A stretch of DNA of 17,325 nt from Bacillota bacterium. GTDB taxonomy: Bacteria; Bacillota; Bacilli; Bacillales; Cytobacillaceae. A model generated the notes under the pieces. It saw only the letters and a program-made list of their open reading frames with translations. It ran no database searches and was not told the origin of the DNA. The position numbers and the translations under genes were made by a program. The stretch lies in the NCBI GenBank assembly GCA_030705745.1, contig JAUZPT010000021.1:1-17325 (forward strand), in the 5' to 3' direction. Shown one piece after another: positions 1 to 5,992 of this stretch (the first letter of the stretch is position 1; the number at the start of each line of letters is the position of its first letter).

Positions 1-6
1 AATTTA

Positions 7-24
7 ATCAAACGTTTGATCAAA
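7..24. promoter_or_regulatory. Palindromic operator-like site at the left edge
   Basis: ATCAAACGTTTGAT at 7-20 is a perfect 14-bp palindrome, and the overlapping TTTGATCAAA at 15-24 is a second perfect 10-bp palindrome, so the half-site ATCAAA/TTTGAT recurs. This is the form of a dimeric repressor operator (TetR- or LacI-like). It does not fit the CcpA cre ends. It lies beyond the terminator of the 491-residue gene, so if it is an operator it probably serves a gene to the left of the window. The assignment is inference only. Confidence 0.35.
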
Positions 25-26
25 CA

Positions 27-66
27 AAATGAGGCTGGCTCTATATGAGTCAGCCTCATTTTTTCA
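27..66. terminator. Bidirectional Rho-independent terminator
   Basis: AATGAGGCTG at about 29-38 pairs with CAGCCTCATT at 51-60, extended by flanking A/T pairs, and T-rich sequence follows on both strands. It sits directly after the stop codon of the leftward 491-residue gene and ends that operon. Its symmetry would also stop a rightward transcript entering from the left. Confidence 0.85.
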
Positions 67-1539
67 TTTGTTTTCTGACTGTGGTTTGTAGATGATTGTT
101 CCGTCTTTTTCCTTCGTAATTTTTTCGCGCATCATGCTCAATTCCTGCAACGGATCCACCACTGTGTCTTGACCGAATAAATCGAAGAGACCAAGTAATT
201 CCTGCCACCCATCCTGCCATTTTTTTATATTATCCATCATGGATGCATCATTTTTGCACAGCTCAGTTATTGGGATTTTGTTCTTCGATGCTTCATCGAT
301 TAATTTCAGTGCGAGTTCTTTTGTAATCGTTCCATTTGCATCCTTTAATTGATTGCAAGGGGATACCTCTCCCTTAGCCGATGAAGAATTCGGTCCTGAA
401 TCCCTGCTGCCCGTTGTTGAAATTACCTGGCCAAGTACCGGTTTATGAGGGGCTTGCGTCTTCATTATCACATGTTTAAGCGTTCCCGTAACCGGTTTCT
501 GAACTGAATTTAGAGAAAGCTTCCCTTTATCAAGGGTTTTAACAACAGGATCGGCCAGCTTTTTTGTTTCACCTACTGCCCTTTGTAACGGCTTTCGAAG
601 TGCTCCTGAATGTTCCTGAAGTGCTCCAGCAGCTTCACCTACTGTTTTTTGCAAAGGACCAAATAATCTGCCTACACCTTTTTGCAGCGTGTCGGTTAGC
701 CCGCCAACTGTCTTTTGCAGTGGATCGGTTAATCCACCCACTGTCTTTTGCAGCGGAGCAGTTAATCCATCTACTGCATGTTGCAATGAATCGCTTAAAC
801 CGTTAAGTGGCTTAGTGGCCAATCCTGCAAGAGTGGGGTCAACAGGTTTCAGAAGACCATCCTCTTGTTTAAGCTGGCCCATGCCGCCAATCGAGCCGAG
901 GTTTCCATTATCCATTTTATTATCGCCACACATCAATGGCAGATGTCCGCTAGTAATTTTTCCAATTTCGCTATCCAACTCATTAACAGGAAGAGTTGCT
1001 AAATCCTGGAGCATTTTTATTTCGTTTGGTTTTTCAGGACCAGCGTTCCCGGTAATCGTTTTCAACGTTAATTGATTAATATTGCTGTCTTCTGCATTCA
1101 TATAGTGAGCCACCATGACGACATTTTCCAATCCTGCCTCAGGAATGGGCGTTAATGCTTGAAGGCAAGCCCCTTTGAAAGTAATCGCCGAAGCATCCAC
1201 AGTCATTCCGTTCATCGTCACCGGGCCATCTGCCTTTAGCGTTACACTTATGATGCCTTGGGGGGTTTGAAGCTCTTTTGTTAACTTCATTCCATAGATT
1301 GTTGCAGATGCATAATGAAAACGCAGCATAGGCTTACTAGTGTTGGAAGCGGTTTCTTGATTGACGATAGTCGCTACCATTCCTGAACCGATAACCCTGT
1401 CAGCCTGGATGATAAATCCATCCAAACTGGTATCCGCTGTCTGTGCTGATGCATTTTGAGAAAATAAAGAAGTCAGAAGCATTAAGTGGAGACATAGGCT
1501 TATCAAAAGAATTCTTTTATTTATGTTTTTCCTCCTCAT
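64..1539 (-). CDS. Secreted protein: DUF6230-like domain plus 11-residue repeats
   Basis: This is a 491-residue protein of unknown function. Residues 1-32 form a Sec signal peptide ending near ASAQ. Residues 40-160 (starting GFIIQADRVIGSG) resemble the DUF6230-like protein two genes upstream: F-x2-Q-x-D opening, G-x-G turn, an 'IYG-x-KL' strand, a 'V-x-LKADGPV' strand, a 'DAS-x-I' segment and a closing N-Q-L-x-L strand. Residues 247-323 are seven 11-residue repeats of the form GLTDPLQKTVG. Residues 390-470 form a separate charged segment with ITKELALKLIDEASKNK and a W-x3-W motif. Cysteines at 125, 204, 395 and 428 could form two disulfides. The start has AAAGGAG ten bases upstream overlapping the previous stop (TAAAGGAG), so translation is probably coupled. 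The AGGAGG in codons 2-3 has no usual start codon after it. It is the last gene of the trio. The gene being real is nearly certain; the function is unknown. Confidence 0.85.
   Translation of the reverse strand: MRRKNINKRILLISLCLHLMLLTSLFSQNASAQTADTSLDGFIIQADRVIGSGMVATIVNQETASNTSKPMLRFHYASATIYGMKLTKELQTPQGIISVTLKADGPVTMNGMTVDASAITFKGACLQALTPIPEAGLENVVMVAHYMNAEDSNINQLTLKTITGNAGPEKPNEIKMLQDLATLPVNELDSEIGKITSGHLPLMCGDNKMDNGNLGSIGGMGQLKQEDGLLKPVDPTLAGLATKPLNGLSDSLQHAVDGLTAPLQKTVGGLTDPLQKTVGGLTDTLQKGVGRLFGPLQKTVGEAAGALQEHSGALRKPLQRAVGETKKLADPVVKTLDKGKLSLNSVQKPVTGTLKHVIMKTQAPHKPVLGQVISTTGSRDSGPNSSSAKGEVSPCNQLKDANGTITKELALKLIDEASKNKIPITELCKNDASMMDNIKKWQDGWQELLGLFDLFGQDTVVDPLQELSMMREKITKEKDGTIIYKPQSENK
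571..801 (-). repeat. Seven in-frame 33-bp tandem repeats
   Basis: Seven consecutive 33-bp units encode residues 247-323 of the secreted protein. The consensus is G-L-T-x-P-L-Q-K-T-V-G; the central units are closest to each other and the outer ones (EAAGALQEHSG, ALRKPLQRAVG) have drifted. A degenerate eighth unit may follow at residues 324-334. The period of 11 with L, L and V at fixed positions suggests an amphipathic helical (possibly coiled or lipid-facing) rod or spacer. Confidence 0.85.
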
Positions 1540-1554
1540 ATTTCTCTAACTCCT

Positions 1555-1944
1555 TTACCCTGTTTGGACTGTTGTTTCTGAAAACTCAGCTGCCACCTTT
1601 TCCTTTTTATTTATTGGAGCCATCCGCCAAGCAATTAAAAGGGAACCACCGATAATGCCCAAAATTGTTCCAATGAGAAATCCCCCTAGCGCCCCAATAA
1701 CAGACAATATTGAAAGAAAAATAGTGAAAACACCCAACAGTTTCGAAGAATTCGGAAAAAATAGAGCCAGTATCCCAATCAAGGTGATTAGTCCACCAAA
1801 CAATAAACCGATGACTGCTAAAGATCCTGGAAGAAATGCGCTTAAAAATAGATTCATTGGAATCCATAAGATTAGAAGGCCGCTTAGAATTGTAACGATA
1901 GATCCCCAGAATGGCCTCCGCTTTCTCCACTTTTGTTTTTCCAT
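1555..1944 (-). CDS. DUF6114-like small membrane protein
   Basis: This 129-residue protein has about four hydrophobic segments after a basic N-terminus. It carries the pattern I associate with DUF6114 proteins of Actinobacteria: RPFW near residues 10-13, 'SGLLILWIP', a G-rich 'GLLFGGLITLIGILALFFP' stretch and the closing 'GGFLIGTILGIIGGSLLIAW'. In Actinobacteria such genes usually sit beside a DUF6230 gene, as here. The start has GGAGG seven bases upstream; the stop overlaps the ribosome binding site of the next gene, and the gap to the preceding gene is only 20 bases, so it is operonic. It may be the membrane partner of the two exported DUF6230-type domains; that role is inference. The family call is from memory of the motif pattern, not a search. 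Confidence 0.8.
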   Translation of the reverse strand: MEKQKWRKRRPFWGSIVTILSGLLILWIPMNLFLSAFLPGSLAVIGLLFGGLITLIGILALFFPNSSKLLGVFTIFLSILSVIGALGGFLIGTILGIIGGSLLIAWRMAPINKKEKVAAEFSETTVQTG

Positions 1945-1964
1945 TGATTTTCCTCCCTACTTTC

Positions 1965-2537
1965 CTACTTTTTGATTTTTTCCACTGTCAATCTCATTCC
2001 GCTCATATTAATCGTTTTCTGAAATAAATAGTGTGTCTTCAGCTTTGCGTTCTCTAAAACAATCGATGAGGAGGTTTGCTGAAACTGTTTTGTCCAATCA
2101 TCACTTTTCTTTTCTTGAAGCGTCAGGTTTTGGAATTTCGCATTGGCTTCAATAAGTCCTGCATCCTGTTGAAGGCCGGTAATTTGAACAGGCTTGGAAG
2201 CAACGATCTTTACTCTGATCCAATCAGAACCTACTTTAAAATCCTTGTATAATTGCAAATGGTCGATCGTTAAATTTTCAATCAAGTTAGTTCCTTCAGG
2301 TACAGAAGATTCGCTGCTCGTTTCACCCATTTTCGGATAAAATGTATATCCGGTTCCCTCCAGCTTGTCAAATTGAACGTAAAAATCACCTACACCAGCA
2401 AGCGGCACCGCATATGCCACTCCAGACAACCCGAATGTAACAAGTAACAGCCCAAGCAATAAAACCCCACTAGCCATCGAAGTCCAGAAAACCTTTTTAT
2501 TCGTTGATCCTTCTACTAGCTGAACAGCTGATTCCAT
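1965..2537 (-). CDS. DUF6230-like exported/anchored protein
   Basis: This 190-residue protein is the first gene of the operon. I chose the ATG at 2537 (MESAVQL) because AAGGAGG lies six bases before it; an upstream ATG twelve codons earlier has no such site. Residues about 17-43 form one hydrophobic segment ending SGVAYAV, either a signal peptide or an N-terminal anchor. The rest looks beta-rich: F-x-VQFDKLEGTGY, then 'LTIDHLQLYK', 'VKIVASKPVQITGLQQDA', 'AKFQNLTL' and the closing 'MSGMRLTVEK'. This layout, including the short MES start, matches actinobacterial DUF6230 proteins, some labelled 'cholesterol esterase' in databases; no catalytic motif is visible, so I do not adopt that name. It resembles the N-terminal domain of the 491-residue protein of the same operon. 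Confidence 0.8.
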   Translation of the reverse strand: MESAVQLVEGSTNKKVFWTSMASGVLLLGLLLVTFGLSGVAYAVPLAGVGDFYVQFDKLEGTGYTFYPKMGETSSESSVPEGTNLIENLTIDHLQLYKDFKVGSDWIRVKIVASKPVQITGLQQDAGLIEANAKFQNLTLQEKKSDDWTKQFQQTSSSIVLENAKLKTHYLFQKTINMSGMRLTVEKIKK

Positions 2538-2552
2538 ATGAAACCTCCTTGT

Positions 2553-2573
2553 TTGAATTTTTAAAAAATTCAA
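2553..2573. promoter_or_regulatory. 21-bp palindrome, candidate operator of the DUF6230 operon
   Basis: TTGAATTTTT at 2553-2562 and AAAAATTCAA at 2564-2573 are perfect 10-bp inverted arms around one central base. The site lies 15 bases before the start codon of the first operon gene, directly upstream of its ribosome binding site. It is AT-rich, so chance is not excluded, and it has no T-tract or GC stem that would make it a terminator. The upstream promoter is not clear: a TTGAAA lies further upstream but has only a poor -10 partner. An operator role is inference. Confidence 0.45.
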
Positions 2574-2616
2574 TAATTAAATTTACCTTACCCAAGTTTT
2601 CAACAAACTAACACTA

Positions 2617-2656
2617 CAAAAAAAATAAAAACCTATCCAAAATACAGATAGGTTTT
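2617..2656 (-). terminator. queF terminator
   Basis: On the minus strand AAAACCTATC (2656-2647) pairs with GATAGGTTTT (2637-2628), followed by a long T-rich tract to about 2617. It lies ten bases after the queF stop codon and insulates the DUF6230 operon downstream. Confidence 0.9.
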
Positions 2657-2666
2657 CGTAATAAAC

Positions 2667-3164
2667 TTAACGATTATCAATTTTTTCCGGATACAAATCA
2701 TGATTCATCAAACGGTACTCAGCCATTTGCTCATATTTCGTTCCTGGTTTTCCGTAGTTTGTATATGGGTCGATGGAAATTCCGCCTCTAGGTGTGAACT
2801 TGCCCCAAACCTCGATGTAGCGCGGATTCATGAGTTTGATTAAATCATTCATGATGATGTTCATGCAGTCTTCGTGGAAATCGCCATGGTTGCGGAAGCT
2901 GAACAAATACAGTTTTAGTGATTTGCTTTCAACCATCTTTTCATCAGGAATATAGCTGATATAAATAGTCGCGAAGTCCGGTTGGCCTGTTTTCGGGCAT
3001 AGGCTTGTAAACTCCGGGAAATTCATTTTTACAAAATAATCACGGCCAGCATGTTTATTATCAAAAGCCTCGAGCACGTCTGGTGTATAGTCAAATAAAT
3101 ATTTTGTACCTTGATTGCCGAGGAGCGTTACTCCATTCAATTCTTCATCTGTTCTACCTGCCAT
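2667..3164 (-). CDS. queF: NADPH-dependent preQ0 reductase QueF
   Basis: QueF reduces 7-cyano-7-deazaguanine (preQ0) to preQ1 with two NADPH, the last free-base step of queuosine tRNA modification, in the cytosol. The 165-residue length matches the short, unimodular QueF of Bacillus subtilis. The thioimide-forming cysteine is in [13 protein letters not shown] (Cys56), with the acid Asp63 seven residues later, the same spacing as Cys55/Asp62 in B. subtilis. The [11 protein letters not shown] stretch and the [12 protein letters not shown] segment are also family features. AAGGAGG lies nine bases before the ATG. It stands alone, not with queCDE, and its leader carries a preQ1 riboswitch and terminator, so end-product repression by attenuation is expected. 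Confidence 0.97.
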   Translation of the reverse strand: MAGRTDEELNGVTLLGNQGTKYLFDYTPDVLEAFDNKHAGRDYFVKMNFPEFTSLCPKTGQPDFATIYISYIPDEKMVESKSLKLYLFSFRNHGDFHEDCMNIIMNDLIKLMNPRYIEVWGKFTPRGGISIDPYTNYGKPGTKYEQMAEYRLMNHDLYPEKIDNR

Positions 3165-3210
3165 TTTGAATTGCCTCCTTTTTCTATATAAACCGATTTA
3201 TCGTCTGAAA

Positions 3211-3238
3211 ACAAAAACCCATATCCTAAGGATATGGG
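3211..3238 (-). terminator. Riboswitch-controlled attenuator hairpin of queF
   Basis: On the minus strand CCCATATCC, loop TTA, GGATATGGG, then TTTTTGT. This strong intrinsic terminator lies in the queF leader, between the preQ1 aptamer and the start codon, where the expression platform is expected. Ligand binding should favour this hairpin and stop transcription. Confidence 0.9.
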
Positions 3239-3252
3239 GAAATTTCACCAAT

Positions 3253-3292
3253 CCATAGTTTTTTATAGAGGGTATGAGCTATGAACCTCTGT
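3253..3292 (-). ncRNA. preQ1-I riboswitch aptamer
   Basis: On the minus strand AGAGGTTC (3290-3283) begins stem P1 and pairs with CCTCT of ACCCTCT (3273-3267). An A-rich tail, ATAAAAAACTATGG (3266-3253), follows, with CTA able to pair with the TAG of the loop to give the H-type pseudoknot. This is the well-known class I preQ1 aptamer pattern. It lies upstream of queF on the same strand with a terminator 14 bases after it, so it is a transcriptional off-switch for queF. Confidence 0.95.
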
Positions 3293-3329
3293 CGATTTGA
3301 CGGTTTAAAAGTTGATAATTACCATAGTA

Positions 3330-3358
3330 AATATAGATAAAAAGAACCTCTATGTCAA
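3330..3358 (-). promoter_or_regulatory. Sigma-A promoter of queF
   Basis: On the minus strand a perfect -35 TTGACA (3358-3353), a 17-base spacer and TATATT (3335-3330), five of six matches to the -10. Transcription should begin near 3323, giving a leader of about 160 bases that contains the preQ1 aptamer and attenuator. Confidence 0.8.
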
Positions 3359-3379
3359 TACCTTTGCTACATGTAGGGG

Positions 3380-3409
3380 TTGCAATTTGCGGAGTGCAGA
3401 GGGTACAAT
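3380..3409 (+). promoter_or_regulatory. Probable mscL promoter
   Basis: TTGCAA (3380-3385), 18-base spacer, TACAAT (3404-3409). The -10 is good (five of six), the -35 moderate. It points toward mscL, about 43 bases before its start, and is back to back with the queF promoter with some 20 bases between the two -35 boxes. Confidence 0.45.
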
Positions 3410-3452
3410 CCCTTTAAAGGAAGGTGTATTTTCGATTTACAGGAGGCATATA

Positions 3453-3842
3453 ATGTGGAATGACTTTAAAAAATTTGCGATAAAAGGAAATGTCATTGAT
3501 CTGGCAGTCGGTGTCATTATTGGTTCCGCTTTTGGCAAAATTGTAACCTCCCTCGTTAAGGATATGATAATGCCGTTAATTGGCCTTATGATGGGGGGAT
3601 TTGACTTTACGAAGTTTTCCTACCATTTCGGTAAATCCGAGATAAAGTATGGTCAATTTATTCAAACCGTTTTGGACTTTTTCATTATCTCCTTCTCTGT
3701 CTTTGTCTTTGTAAGAATCCTTCAACGTTTCAAACGAAAGGAAGAAATTACAAAAGAAGAGGAAACAATCGATAAAAAAGAAGAATTGCTAATGGAAATC
3801 AGGGACTTATTAAAAGAACGCAGTGAACAGCCTTTGCGATAA
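3453..3842 (+). CDS. mscL: Large-conductance mechanosensitive channel MscL
   Basis: MscL is the homopentameric membrane channel that opens near lytic tension to release solutes on osmotic downshock. The 129-residue product has the family layout: N-terminal amphipathic helix (MWNDFKKFAIKGN), pore helix TM1 with the conserved VIDLAVGVIIGSAFGKIV segment, a short periplasmic loop, TM2 (FIQTVLDFFIISFSVFVFV), and a charged cytoplasmic bundle with KKEELLMEIRDLL. I chose the ATG at 3453 because AGGAGG lies six bases before it; the reading frame extends further upstream but without a ribosome site. Confidence 0.97.
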   Translation: MWNDFKKFAIKGNVIDLAVGVIIGSAFGKIVTSLVKDMIMPLIGLMMGGFDFTKFSYHFGKSEIKYGQFIQTVLDFFIISFSVFVFVRILQRFKRKEEITKEEETIDKKEELLMEIRDLLKERSEQPLR

Positions 3843-3957
3843 TGGAAGTCAACATCCTATCTTACAAACGATTAAAGCATATTTCGAAAAAAATGAAACT
3901 ATCCGGCACCCTTGTCCGTATGATAAACTAACAAAAAACAATGAGGTGATCGATTCC

Positions 3958-4593
3958 ATGTATACTAAAGCATCAAATGCATATCTCCCATCAGTTCTGA
4001 GGACATTTGCACTATCACTGGCCATCGCTTTTCTTGGTACGGCAGCTGGAGTTTTCCTACCTGCTGGTTTATTCTTGCCGATTGCTGTCCTTGAAACAGG
4101 AATGCTGTTATTCGCCTTTTTCTTAAGACGCAGAAAAGCCATCTCCTATCCGTTTTTATATGTTTTCACTTTCCTTTCGGGTGTAACCACCTTCCCGATT
4201 GTTGCCCATTACACGGCTGCAGCCGGTGGAAATACTGTCTTTCTTGCTTTGGCAACGACCGTAACAGTATTTAGCGGCCTTTCAATTTATGCGGCAAAAA
4301 CTAAAAAAGATCTTTCTTTCTTAGGTGGGATGCTGCTTGCAGCTTTGCTCGCACTCATTGCCATTTCTATCTTTTCTATTTTTTGGCCATTAAGCTCGAC
4401 TGCTATGCTCGCTTATTCATTTATCGGAGTTTTGGTATTCAGCGGCTATGTGCTATTTGATATCAATATGATGAAACAGCATGGGGTAAGAGAAGAAGAT
4501 GTTCCCATGATGGCATTAAGCCTTTATCTTGATTTCATCAATTTATTTATTAGCCTTTTGCGTATTTTCGGGATTATTTCAAGCAGAGATTAA
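3958..4593 (+). CDS. yetJ: Bax inhibitor-1 family protein, YetJ-like
   Basis: This 211-residue protein has seven hydrophobic segments and belongs to the TMBIM/BI-1 family; B. subtilis YetJ (about 214 residues) is a pH-sensitive calcium leak channel. The two aspartates forming the pH-sensing pair in YetJ (Asp171, Asp195) have counterparts in VLFDINMM (Asp168) and LYLDFINLF (Asp192), at the same spacing of 24. The C-terminal LDFINLFISLLRIFG motif is typical. I place the start at 3958 (MYTKASN), with GAGGTG nine bases upstream. The frame stays open back into the end of mscL, but no better start is visible there. It lies 115 bases after mscL and has its own strong terminator; co-transcription with mscL is possible. 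Confidence 0.9.
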   Translation: MYTKASNAYLPSVLRTFALSLAIAFLGTAAGVFLPAGLFLPIAVLETGMLLFAFFLRRRKAISYPFLYVFTFLSGVTTFPIVAHYTAAAGGNTVFLALATTVTVFSGLSIYAAKTKKDLSFLGGMLLAALLALIAISIFSIFWPLSSTAMLAYSFIGVLVFSGYVLFDINMMKQHGVREEDVPMMALSLYLDFINLFISLLRIFGIISSRD

Positions 4594-4644
4594 GATATTT
4601 TTCCCCTGCTATCAACGAAACTTTTACTATTACTAAACCTTTTT

Positions 4645-4680
4645 AAAAGAGCGCCAGGAAAACTTCCTGGCGCTCTTTTG
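4645..4680 (+). terminator. Strong terminator after the YetJ-like gene
   Basis: AAAAGAGCGCCAGGAA (4645-4660) and TTCCTGGCGCTCTTTT (4664-4679) form a perfect 16-bp stem with a three-base loop. The T-tract is within the stem end. Confidence 0.93.
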
Positions 4681-4833
4681 CAAGTAATAAAAATCACTCT
4701 ACGTTGGAATTTAAACGTTTTCTTCACACTGACAGGTTTTTTTTATCGCATAATGGGTACATATATATATAAGCAATATAAACAAGAACGAAAATCAAAA
4801 AGCGTTTTTCAAAAGAAGGAGGAAAATCCAACT

Positions 4834-5103
4834 ATGAAAAATTCACGTAGTGTAAGTCCATACGTTTTTGCTGGTGTCGGTGTGGGGGCTCTTTTATGGT
4901 TTGCATTTAAACCAAACAAAGAGAGCATTCAGGATTTCGTTCAATCCATAAAACAGAAGGTTACATCTGCAAGGGCTACTCAAGGTCTTCCCATTGAAAA
5001 GGCAGGGCATCCAGATCCACATGATATCGATGATAACAATATGGTTAGTGAAGGTGCAATGTACGGAGTTCATTATTATAACAAGACCGAACAAGAAGCC
5101 TAA
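4834..5103 (+). CDS. Small membrane-anchored protein, unknown function
   Basis: This 89-residue protein is not assigned to a family with certainty. Residues 8-24 (SPYVFAGVGVGALLWFAF) form one short hydrophobic segment, followed by KPNKESIQDFVQSIKQKV, a layout like YtxH-type proteins. The C-terminal half holds HPDPHDIDDNNMVSEGAMYG, which is acidic and looks conserved rather than random. AGGAGG lies eleven bases before the ATG at 4834, slightly long. The frame is open upstream to 4678, but the ribosome site and hydrophobic start favour 4834. A hairpin terminator overlaps its stop, so it is probably a single-gene unit. Confidence 0.75.
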   Translation: MKNSRSVSPYVFAGVGVGALLWFAFKPNKESIQDFVQSIKQKVTSARATQGLPIEKAGHPDPHDIDDNNMVSEGAMYGVHYYNKTEQEA

Positions 5104-5128
5104 GGGAATGCTTTTCCTTTAGGTTTTT
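5099..5128 (+). terminator. Terminator overlapping the stop of the small membrane protein gene
   Basis: CCTAAGGGAA (5099-5108) pairs with TTCCTTTAGG (5114-5123) with one G-T wobble, followed by TTTTT. Confidence 0.8.
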
Positions 5129-5182
5129 CCTTATAAGCATAAAAGTATATTTATTCCGTGGGATAAAGTTGGAGGACATGTT

Positions 5183-5899
5183 ATGGGCTATTTATTTATT
5201 GTCATTTATGCCATCATTATCCTGGCTGTGATTGAGATTAACGTAATATTTTTCACGCTGACAGGTCTTGAAAAACACATCTCAAGATTTCAAGTGATTT
5301 CCATGCTTACTGGAACCGGCTTTACAACCGGAGAATCAGAACTGATTATTGCCCATCCTGTTCGCCGAAAATTAAGCGCCTTTTTAATCTTATTTGGTGC
5401 CTTTTCCTTGGCGGTTATTATTTCTTTTATAAGCAATATATTGGCAAAAACATTCTTAACAAAGGAAATCGCGTATGTTGCAATCGCACTCATCGTCATT
5501 TTGATCTTCCTGAAAATTCCTGGAATGCAAAAAAATCTCTCGAAAAAATTTAAAGGAGAAATGAAAAAACACTTTCATGTAAAAGACCTCCTCATAAAAG
5601 ATGTGCTATTGAAAAATGAAGCTGATAATATTATTGAAGTTCCAATTCATGAGTCTTCCCCCTACATTGGCAGTACATTCCGAGAGAAAATAAAAGAATC
5701 CGATGATATAAATATTCTATATATTAAACGTGGAGACTTAATGCTTCGCAAAGAACGCTTGCGCGAAACACTTCAAGCTGGGGACAAATTGCTTCTATAC
5801 GGTGATAAAACTGCCATTGGAGAAATGTTCAGCGCAGAAATTAAGAACCTCGAAAAAAAGAAGGTAAACGACGAAGAAACACTAAAATCTGTTTTGTAG
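5183..5899 (+). CDS. Three-TM protein with Trk-like loop and TrkA_C domain
   Basis: This 238-residue protein has hydrophobic segments at about 3-27, 62-86 and 93-112, then a cytoplasmic RCK_C/TrkA_C domain at about 135-215 (VKDLLIKDVLL, EVPIHESSPYIGSTFRE, INILYIKRGD, 'LQAGDKLLLYGD'). RCK_C domains bind nucleotides and regulate K+ or cation transport. The loop between the first two segments, FQVISMLTGTGFTTGESELI then 'HPVRRKLSAFLILFG', resembles the selectivity-filter loop and following helix of Trk/Ktr K+ transporters, which is unexpected in such a short protein. GGAGG lies seven bases before the ATG at 5183; an ATG five bases earlier is out of frame. The RCK_C call is sound; channel function is inference. 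It may instead be a regulatory subunit of a transporter encoded elsewhere. Confidence 0.85.
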   Translation: MGYLFIVIYAIIILAVIEINVIFFTLTGLEKHISRFQVISMLTGTGFTTGESELIIAHPVRRKLSAFLILFGAFSLAVIISFISNILAKTFLTKEIAYVAIALIVILIFLKIPGMQKNLSKKFKGEMKKHFHVKDLLIKDVLLKNEADNIIEVPIHESSPYIGSTFREKIKESDDINILYIKRGDLMLRKERLRETLQAGDKLLLYGDKTAIGEMFSAEIKNLEKKKVNDEETLKSVL

Positions 5900-5950
5900 C
5901 CGATGATTCCGATTCACTTGAATGGAATAGTTAATCTGTGAATACATTAT

Positions 5951-5979
5951 TAAAGCCCCTGCTAAGTGCAGGGGCTTTA
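5951..5979. terminator. Bidirectional terminator
   Basis: TAAAGCCCCTGC (5951-5962) and GCAGGGGCTTTA (5968-5979) form a perfect 12-bp stem with a five-base loop between the converging TrkA_C gene and the lipoprotein gene, serving both. Confidence 0.9.
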
Positions 5980-5992
5980 ATGATGTATATAC

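Noticed and set aside
7..20. CcpA cre site
   Set aside because: The core AACGTT fits, but the outer bases ATC/GAT do not match the TG/CA ends of the cre consensus.
564..1075. Rightward reading frames of 80 and 128 codons opposite the secreted-protein gene
   Set aside because: They are created by the 33-bp repeats read on the other strand, have no ribosome sites, and give Cys/Pro/Ser-rich low-complexity products.
1965..2537. Cholesterol esterase activity for the DUF6230-like protein
   Set aside because: The name is attached to some actinobacterial homologues, but no Ser-hydrolase motif such as G-x-S-x-G with a clear acid and His is seen here.
3843..3957. N-terminal extension of the YetJ-like protein from 3823
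   Set aside because: The frame is open, but it overlaps the end of mscL, lacks a ribosome site and adds hydrophilic residues absent from the family; the start at 3958 gives the normal length.
4715..5270. Shared segment TTCAC-A/G-CTGACAGGT near 4723-4737 and 5252-5266
   Set aside because: About 15 bases of similarity, once in an intergenic region and once in the TrkA_C gene; similarity does not extend further, so a decayed paralogue or repeat is not supported.
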